DNA from: Nocardia vinacea
GTDB taxonomy: Bacteria; Actinomycetota; Actinomycetes; Mycobacteriales; Mycobacteriaceae
DNA length: 64,000 bases
Direction: 5' to 3'
NCBI RefSeq assembly: GCF_035920345.1
Contig: NZ_CP109149.1
Coordinates: 2,666,001-2,730,000, forward strand
The translations under genes and the position numbers were made by a program. The notes beneath the pieces were generated by a model. The model saw nothing but the letters and a program-made list of their open reading frames with translations, did not search any database and was not told where the DNA came from. Position 1 is the first letter of the stretch; each line of letters opens with the position of its first letter. Shown one piece after another: positions 58,306-64,000 of the stretch.

Positions 58306-58626
58306 TCAGTTGCCTGGTGGCCGGTACTCCGCAGTGCGCTGCACCGCTTCATCCACCTGTTCCGGCGTCAGCAGCCGCACGGACTGCGATCGCGCTGCAC
58401 CGGAAGCGGCCGTTTGAATCGCGAGCACTGCGGCCGCTTCCTCGTCGGGGACTGTCCCGATCACGAACAAATCCCGCGCACCCAGTGCGAAATAGCATGA
58501 TTCGACGGTCCCGCCGACGCTTTCCACCATTCGAATTATCGCGTCGCGCCGGGCACTACCGCCCTCCGCCAACAGCCCGCTCGCGCCCGCGGACGTATAG
58601 GTGACCTCCCACAGAAACCTTGGCAT
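58306..58626 (-). CDS. GYD domain protein
   Basis: 106 residues from ATG 58626, preceded by GGAGGG; an upstream ATG in frame is part of that region. The sequence (MPRFLWEVTYTSAGASGLLA ... SVGGTVESCYFALGARDLFV) matches the GYD family, a ferredoxin-like alpha+beta fold of about 95-105 residues of unknown biochemical role. It is isolated between the IS fragment and the split-barrel gene. Confidence 0.88.
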   Translation of the reverse strand: MPRFLWEVTYTSAGASGLLAEGGSARRDAIIRMVESVGGTVESCYFALGARDLFVIGTVPDEEAAAVLAIQTAASGAARSQSVRLLTPEQVDEAVQRTAEYRPPGN

Positions 58627-59199
58627 ACACCCTCCATACATAGACGAAGACGATGTCCGGCAATCGTTCTCCTACGACAGCACAGATGCAAGGCACCACC
58701 CCGCGCTTCCGCCGTGTAGTTCGGCCAGCACATCGGCTTCGAGCAGATCACCGAACAACCGGGCATAGCCGACAATCACCATGTCGAGATCTCCGCTATC
58801 CACCGCATACCCTTTTTCTCGATGGCGGCACCACGTCCAGCTTGCGCTCGGCGAAATCCGCTGCCACGCCTCACTCGCCGTGCCGGATCTCCCATACTCG
58901 CACTGCGCGGGCCGCCTAGTGGAACGGGCCAGCTTGCCAGCTGGCGGAGTTCGACTGTCCCGCAACAGATTTGCCTGTTCAACTGAGGGACGGTAGGTGT
59001 TCGAGTTCTGCGCTATTCGGCAGTCCTCACGCCATCGCTATTCGGAGGTGCCGGTATTCGTGGTGTGCGCGATTCGATCGTATGCGGTAACGACTGGACC
59101 ATTGTGCCCGCGACGGGTCGGAGCGGTGTGGTCTATCGCTGTGACACGATGACCCGTGACCGCGTTTGTCCCTGGCATCGCCACGACAGGAGCCCGACC
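58627..59199. other. Gap without a recognisable gene
   Basis: No intact gene. A minus-strand fragment ending at 58672 (VDSGDLDMVIVGYARLFGDL ... AELHGG) looks protein-like but has no start or family. The right end holds the ribosome site (AGGAG near 59187) of the next gene. Confidence 0.45.
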
Positions 59200-59661
59200 A
59201 TGCCACGTATCGCCACCGCCGACCCGGTCGAACGAGCCGAACTGCTGGAATTCCTGCGCACTCGCCACCGCGGCGTCCTGGTCACGAGCCGCGGCGACGG
59301 CCGCCCACAATTGTCGCCGGTAACCTGCGGGATTGATCCCGAGGGCCGCATCGTGGTGTCGACCTACCCGACCCGCGCCAAGGTCGGCAACGCGCGACGC
59401 GACCCGCGCGTGTCGATCTGCGTGCTATCCGACGACTGGAACGGCCCTTATGTACAGGTCGACGGCCGCGCCGAGGTCCTGGACATGCCGGAGGCCCTCG
59501 ACGGGCTCGTCGAGTACTTTCGCGGCATCTCCGGCGAACATCCGGACTGGGCCGAGTATCGCGAGGCCATGGCACGGCAGAACAAGTCGCTGTTGCGCAT
59601 CGATATCGAACGCTGGGGACCGGTCGCGACGGGCGGCTTCCCGCCCGAACTCGCGGACTGA
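59200..59661 (+). CDS. PPOX-class F420-dependent split-barrel oxidoreductase
   Basis: 153 residues from ATG 59200 with AGGAG upstream; the open frame back to 59065 lacks such a site. The split-barrel flavin-reductase fold is seen: LLEFLRTRHRGVLVTSRGDGRPQ, SPVTCGIDPEGRIVVSTYPT with the RAKVGNARRDPRVSI motif that binds the cofactor phosphate, and a C-terminal NKSLLRIDIERWGPV. This matches the Rv1155-like F420-binding group of actinobacteria. Substrate unknown; FMN is the alternative cofactor. Confidence 0.93.
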   Translation: MPRIATADPVERAELLEFLRTRHRGVLVTSRGDGRPQLSPVTCGIDPEGRIVVSTYPTRAKVGNARRDPRVSICVLSDDWNGPYVQVDGRAEVLDMPEALDGLVEYFRGISGEHPDWAEYREAMARQNKSLLRIDIERWGPVATGGFPPELAD

Positions 59662-59943
59662 GTCGGTCGCTCACCGTCCGCCTTCGTACTCCCCACATCA
59701 CCCGCAGTGGCCGGGGGGCCGGTGTGGTCGGTACCCGACACAGTGCTCCAATCGCAGAGCAGGCACAGACCCCCGCCCTACCCACCGCGGCATGGCACTG
59801 CTGCCAATGCTCGATCCACGGACGCTGGCGATCTTCCCCCCTCGTCGCCAACAACTCCCGCAACTGGCGCGGTTCTCCGCTCTTCGCTCCCGTCGAACTG
59901 GCGGCAGTTGAATATGCGACCGCACCAGTCCGGTTACCGTTCG
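59662..59943. other. Gap with the repeated LREL/RQRPW motif and homology to 39561
   Basis: No intact gene. On the minus strand about 59770-59880 reads LRELLATRGEDRQRPWIEHW, related to the fragment at 50824-50930. From 59914 the sequence matches 39561-39638. The gap therefore combines two kinds of repeated leftovers just downstream of the FkbM gene. Confidence 0.55.
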
Positions 59944-59991
59944 TCAGTCGGCGCGGGGCCTGACGGCAAATACCTCGTGTATTTCGGTTCC
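59914..59991. repeat. 78-bp segment shared with 39561-39638 (FkbM gene end)
   Basis: It covers the last 48 bases of the FkbM methyltransferase gene and about 30 bases downstream, and matches 39561-39638 with about five substitutions and no gap. The homologous block ends in the coding sequence, so the distant copy is derived from the gene end. Confidence 0.82.
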
Positions 59992-60732
59992 GATCAAACG
60001 CGGGTCCTGCTGAGTCTGCGTGGACATACCCTGCCGACCGAACAGCTCGCAAACTTCTCGCAAGCGGCCGTCGCGATCATGGACTTCGGCGACGACGGCG
60101 TGGATACGAGGCCAGTCCGCTTCGGTGATGCCATGCAAGACTTCCAATTCGGCACGCTCGACATCGACTTTGAGCAACCCGATCTCGCTGTCGCGGCAGT
60201 GTTCGTCCAGTATCGCCGAAACAGTAGTGACCCCGACCTTCAGCGGTACACCGTCGTGCAGGCCGGTGATGATAAGCGCGATGGCCTTGTCGTCCAAGCC
60301 GCTGTTGCGCAGATAGATCTTGGTGGCTTCGTCGTCTGCCTCGCGATCGGCGAAGAAACCGGAGTTCGCCGTTGCGTGCGGATACCAGGTGAACGGCCGC
60401 GTGCCCGGCGTGGCGCCGACGGCGATCTGGAGGGGTATCCCATCCGGAACATGCGCTGCAATATTGCGGTGCAGGCAATTAAAGGTCATCGGCACGGGCT
60501 CGACTGCGATGACCTGAATTCCGGGGCAGGTGTCGGCGAACATCATCGCGGTGAGTCCGATGTTGGCGCCTATGTCGAGGGCAACGTCTCCAGGGAGAAG
60601 GCACGCGGCGGCCCGGCGGTAGAACCCGTGCGTCGCAGTCGTCTCGCCCCACAGCATCCGGGCCTCGACCGGGCTCGTGCAGGTCACCATTCTGCCGTCG
60701 TCGAGACGCAGTTGCTGGAAAGTGGTCAGCAT
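59944..60732 (-). CDS. FkbM family SAM-dependent methyltransferase
   Basis: 262 residues. The ATG at 60732 overlaps the NRPS end by 7 bases (ATGCTGA); the longer open frame is a shadow of the NRPS. SAM-binding motif I is DIGANIGLT (near residue 60), the acidic strand 2 end VEPVP, and the FkbM motif LLKVDVERAELEVLHGI (near 195). FkbM proteins usually O-methylate hydroxyls of natural products or glycans. The translational overlap with the thioesterase end of the NRPS indicates that it tailors that peptide, for example on a hydroxyl such as threonine's; this is inference. Confidence 0.93.
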   Translation of the reverse strand: MLTTFQQLRLDDGRMVTCTSPVEARMLWGETTATHGFYRRAAACLLPGDVALDIGANIGLTAMMFADTCPGIQVIAVEPVPMTFNCLHRNIAAHVPDGIPLQIAVGATPGTRPFTWYPHATANSGFFADREADDEATKIYLRNSGLDDKAIALIITGLHDGVPLKVGVTTVSAILDEHCRDSEIGLLKVDVERAELEVLHGITEADWPRIHAVVAEVHDRDGRLREVCELFGRQGMSTQTQQDPRLIGTEIHEVFAVRPRAD

Positions 60733-63700
60733 TCTTTTATGAACCTTTCGAGGACAGGGCCGACGATGGCCAGCGCATGGGGATGGCTCAACTCGAGGTG
60801 GCGGGCGTCGACGACGACGTTGTGAATGTCGCCGCTGACATAGGGCCGCCACGTGTGCGCGAGAGAATCGTGGTCCGCGTGGTCTTTTCCGGCGGTGAAG
60901 AAGACCAGGTCGCCGTCGAAGACGTTCGGCCGATAACCGGCGGAGATATCGCTTGCGGTTCGGAAGCTCTCCATCACCCGATCCGTCTGTTCGGCGGTGA
61001 ACAGTCCGGTTGCGATTACCTGGTCCTGGATTACATTCCACATCTGCTCGTTGGTGGTCGCCTGCAGCTCGTCGCCGAGGTCGAACAGCTCCCGCCAGCC
61101 GCCGAGCAGATCGGCCATCAGCCGTCCCGGTGCGGGCTGCTCTGCGAGGGATGTGGCCGGTTGCGATGGTGCACCTGCTGCGCTGTCCAGCATGGCCACG
61201 ATGCCGACTCGATCACCGTCGCGCTGCAGCTGTACCGCGATAGCGTGCGCGATCTGTCCGCCCAACGACCAGCCGAGCAGATGATACGGACCCGTAGGCT
61301 GCACTCGGCGAATCTCGACCACATAGCGTGCGGCCAGTTCGTCGACGGACTCCGCACGTCGTTCGCCGGACACGACATGCGGATCCTGCAACCCGTACAC
61401 CGGCCGATCCGGATGCAGGTGTTCGATGATGCCGCCGTAGAACCACGCCAAACCGCCCGCCGGGTGCACGGCGAAGACCGCTGGCTCGGATCCGCTCGCG
61501 CGCAGCGCCAGCAGCACCTTCAGGCCGGAGTCGCCTTCCGAGTCGTCGGTCCTGCGCGCCAACGCCTGTGGAGTCGCATCCTGGAACATCCAGGGCAGTT
61601 CGATCGTCACACCACGAGTCCGCAACTCTGTGACCACCATGGTGGCCAGCAGTGAGTTGCCCCCCAGCTCGAAGAACCCGTCGGTCACCCCGACCCGCGG
61701 GGTTCCCAAGACCTGCGCGTACACATCGCTGATCTCTTTCTCGGTATGAGTCCGCGGTGCGACGAACCGGTTTGCTGCTCCGTCGAAATCGGGAGCGGGC
61801 AATGCTTTTCGATCCAGCTTTCCGTTGATGGTCAACGGCAGATCGGGCAGGACCATGACGACCGAGGGCACCATGTAGCTCGTCAGCACCTCAGCGGCCG
61901 CCGCCCGGACCGGGTCCGGATCGATCTGCTGCCCTTCGGTGGCGACAACGTAACCGATCAGCTGATCGACGTCGCGCTCGTGGCGGTGCACCGCCGCGGC
62001 GGCCCTCGACACCGACGGATGCCGTAGTAGCGCCGACTCCACTTCGCCCAGCTCGATCCGGTACCCGCGCAACTGAACTTGTGCGTCGCCCCGGCCGGCG
62101 TAGGTCAACTCCAGCCCGCTGCTGGTCTTGCGCCAGCGGCCGACATCGCCCGTCCGATACAACCGGCCGCCGTTCGGATCGAACGAGTTCGCCACGAAGC
62201 GGCTCGCCGTCAACGCGGGAGCTCGGAGGTAACCGCGCGCGAGTTGCCTTCCTGCGATATAGATCTCGCCGCGGACCCCGATCGGCACCGGTTGTAGCCG
62301 ATCGTCGAGCACATAGACCCGCAGCCCCGGCAGCGGTGATCCGATCCTGGCTTCGCTCGGGTCATCGACCTTGGCGAATGTCACGTGCACGGTCGTCTCG
62401 GTGATCCCGTACATGTTGACCAATTGCGGCGATCCGGGCTCATGCGCCTCGAACCAGCCGGTCAACCGCGCTGCATCCAATGCCTCGCCACCGAAGACGA
62501 CATACCGGAGCACGAGATCGCCGCAGCCGCAACCGGATCCGCGATACCGGCGCTCCGCATCGACGAATCCATAGAAGGCCGAAGGGGTTTGGTTCAACAC
62601 CGTGACGCGCTCGCGCGCCAACAGTTCCACCAATGCCTCTGGCGACCGGGAGGTGTCGTAGTCGACGACGACCAGCCTGCCTCCGGTCAGCAGGGCGCCC
62701 CACATTTCCCACACCGCGAAATCGAAGGCGTACGAATGGAATATCGTCCACACGTCGTCGGGGTGGAAGTCGAATCGTTCGGCGGTGTGGGTAAACAATG
62801 TGACGGCTTCGCGATGGCTGACGGCCACCCCCTTCGGGGTGCCGGTCGACCCGGAGGTGTAGATCACGTAGGCGAGGTTGTCCATTCGCGCGGCCGAGGG
62901 CACCGGACAGTCCGGGCCCGCGGACCGGGATTCTTCGATCAGTAGCGTAGGTGCCGCGTATCCCGTTAGGTCCTTCGCCATTTCGACAGAGGTCAACACT
63001 GCGGCCGGACGCGCGTCGTCGAGGATGTAGCGCAATCGCTGCGGCGGGTTCGCCATATCGAGCGGCAGATATCCGGCGCCTGCGCGCACGACCGCGAGCA
63101 GGCCCACGACCAGGTCGACCGAACGCGACAACGCCACTGCCACCAGGGTTTCCGGCCCCACACCGCGCTCGGTGAGCCGAATAGCGAGCTGGGTGGCGCG
63201 CCGATCCAGCTCGGCATAGGTCAGCTGCGACACACCATCGGTCACAGCGACCGCATCCGGCTGCGCCGAGACGCGGGAGGTGAACAGGTCGGCCAGGGTC
63301 ACATCCGCGACCGCGGCGCCGTCGACTCCGGCAGCGGCCAGCACCTCGCGCCGCTGGTCGGGCTCCACGATGTCGATATCGCCCACGGCGACAGCCGGAT
63401 TCACGACCCCCTGCTCCAGGATCCCGGTATACGCGTGCGCGAACCGAGTCATCGTCTGCTCGACGAACAGATCGGTGGCGAAGGTCAGACGTCCGACCAT
63501 GCCATCCGGACGGCCCCCTGCACCGAACCGTTCGACGAGCTTGACATTCAGATCCGCGCGGGCCTGGTCGAAGTCGTTCTCGATCGGTTCGATGGTGAGC
63601 CCCGCCAGCTCCAACGCGGCCGCGCTGAGATCCTGGACATCGAGCATTACCTGATAGAGCGGCATGTGCGCGGTCGACCGCTGCGGATTCAGCGCCTCCA

Positions 63701-64000
63701 CGATCTCCTCGAAGGGCACATCGGCATGGGCGAACGCGGCGAGATCCGTCTCGCGGGTGGTAGCGAGCAGGTCGGCGAACGACTGCCGCGACAACACCCG
63801 CGACCGCAACACCAGCGTGTTGACGAACATGCCGATCAGATCGTCGATTTCGCGGTCGCCACGGCCGGCCACCGGGGTGCCGATCGCGACATCGTCGACG
63901 TCGGCCAGCCTCGACAGCAGCACAGTCAAGGCGGCGTGCAGGACCATGAACACGGTCGCGTTCGCCTCGCGGGCGAGGGCAACGATGCGGGCGTGCAACT
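60726..64000 (-). CDS. Non-ribosomal peptide synthetase, 3' part (terminal C-A-T-TE module)
   Basis: The frame is open to the window edge, so the 5' part is missing. Domains on the minus strand: C-lobe of a condensation domain (64000 to about 63330, [22 protein letters not shown] at its start), A (63320-61790, YTSGSTGTPKG), T with GGNS (Ser near 61660), TE (61530-60730, GWSLGG near 61265). The A-domain code aligned by hand to GrsA is DFWNVGMVHK, essentially the threonine signature DFWNIGMVHK. The A core contains an extra Gly/Cys-rich loop (GSGCGCGD, near 62530). The TE resembles that of the first NRPS (both [12 protein letters not shown]). It would add threonine last and release the product. 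The methyltransferase overlaps its stop. Confidence 0.96.
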   Translation of the reverse strand, partial: LHARIVALAREANATVFMVLHAALTVLLSRLADVDDVAIGTPVAGRGDREIDDLIGMFVNTLVLRSRVLSRQSFADLLATTRETDLAAFAHADVPFEEIVEALNPQRSTAHMPLYQVMLDVQDLSAAALELAGLTIEPIENDFDQARADLNVKLVERFGAGGRPDGMVGRLTFATDLFVEQTMTRFAHAYTGILEQGVVNPAVAVGDIDIVEPDQRREVLAAAGVDGAAVADVTLADLFTSRVSAQPDAVAVTDGVSQLTYAELDRRATQLAIRLTERGVGPETLVAVALSRSVDLVVGLLAVVRAGAGYLPLDMANPPQRLRYILDDARPAAVLTSVEMAKDLTGYAAPTLLIEESRSAGPDCPVPSAARMDNLAYVIYTSGSTGTPKGVAVSHREAVTLFTHTAERFDFHPDDVWTIFHSYAFDFAVWEMWGALLTGGRLVVVDYDTSRSPEALVELLARERVTVLNQTPSAFYGFVDAERRYRGSGCGCGDLVLRYVVFGGEALDAARLTGWFEAHEPGSPQLVNMYGITETTVHVTFAKVDDPSEARIGSPLPGLRVYVLDDRLQPVPIGVRGEIYIAGRQLARGYLRAPALTASRFVANSFDPNGGRLYRTGDVGRWRKTSSGLELTYAGRGDAQVQLRGYRIELGEVESALLRHPSVSRAAAAVHRHERDVDQLIGYVVATEGQQIDPDPVRAAAAEVLTSYMVPSVVMVLPDLPLTINGKLDRKALPAPDFDGAANRFVAPRTHTEKEISDVYAQVLGTPRVGVTDGFFELGGNSLLATMVVTELRTRGVTIELPWMFQDATPQALARRTDDSEGDSGLKVLLALRASGSEPAVFAVHPAGGLAWFYGGIIEHLHPDRPVYGLQDPHVVSGERRAESVDELAARYVVEIRRVQPTGPYHLLGWSLGGQIAHAIAVQLQRDGDRVGIVAMLDSAAGAPSQPATSLAEQPAPGRLMADLLGGWRELFDLGDELQATTNEQMWNVIQDQVIATGLFTAEQTDRVMESFRTASDISAGYRPNVFDGDLVFFTAGKDHADHDSLAHTWRPYVSGDIHNVVVDARHLELSHPHALAIVGPVLERFIKEC

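Noticed and set aside
59282..60052. Minus-strand 256-codon frame opposite the split-barrel gene
   Set aside because: Mostly Arg/Pro-rich antisense; only its short segment around 59770-59880 is of interest and is reported as a fragment.
1..64000. Treating both NRPS genes as one biosynthetic cluster
   Set aside because: They converge across 48 kb of unrelated genes and pseudogenes, and both continue outside the window; nothing here links them functionally.

Overview
The window is high-GC actinobacterial DNA, most likely Nocardia or a close relative in the Mycobacteriales. The evidence is the codon use, large NRPS genes, PknB-type membrane kinases, Nocardia-type lipoproteins, a cutinase-like esterase, an endoglycoceramidase-like GH5 enzyme and an F420/FMN split-barrel protein. 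No rRNA, tRNA or CRISPR array was seen. All assignments come from reading the sequence; no database search was possible.

Layout. (1) 1-12972: the 3' part of a large NRPS gene on the + strand, read as [C]-C'-A-T-E, C-C'-A-T, C-A-T-TE. Its second module carries a short repeat inserted in frame in both orientations. (2) 12991-17611: a TetR regulator divergent from a secreted SRPBCC protein, a DinB-like protein, a decayed stand-alone condensation domain with an in-frame TAA, and a serine hydrolase. (3) 17623-26127: a six-gene minus-strand operon that is a two-fold duplication of a kinase-lipoprotein-kinase cassette. All four kinases carry a similar four-cysteine extracytoplasmic domain. (4) 26356-35531: tautomerase plus SDR, GH5 enzyme, lipoprotein serine protease, flavin amine oxidase, a membrane-anchored pentapeptide-type repeat protein and a TipA-type MerR regulator with a clear MerR-type promoter. 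(5) 35721-37631: a tightly overlapping three-gene minus-strand operon. It encodes a small protein with a RHIM-like motif, a TPR protein and a two-TM protein of the TRADD-N-associated type, and is the best candidate for a little-described conflict or immune signalling module. (6) 38185-46023: small stress-type proteins (DUF6131-like, SRPBCC, CsbD), an NDH-2-like flavoprotein, two secreted proteins and a protein of unknown function, separated by long gaps with decayed fragments. (7) 46985-57735: secreted GH65-type hydrolase, aldo/keto reductase, unknown protein next to a broken DsrE gene, HD/LuxR regulator, secreted EEP-family phosphodiesterase, cold-shock protein, membrane-anchored sulfite-oxidase-type molybdoenzyme and a small membrane protein. 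(8) 57736-64000: IS3-type remnant, GYD protein, split-barrel oxidoreductase, then an FkbM methyltransferase overlapping the 3' end of a second, minus-strand NRPS (C-A-T-TE, predicted threonine) that runs off the window.

The two NRPS genes converge on the 48 kb between them. That interval holds a third NRPS fragment, a partial copy of the FkbM gene tail, an IS fragment and repeated intergenic motifs, so it looks like accessory DNA that has gained and lost genes repeatedly. The likely co-functioning groups are the kinase/lipoprotein operon (envelope sensing), the RHIM-like/TPR/TM operon (oligomerisation-triggered membrane signalling), and NRPS plus FkbM methyltransferase (tailored peptide).
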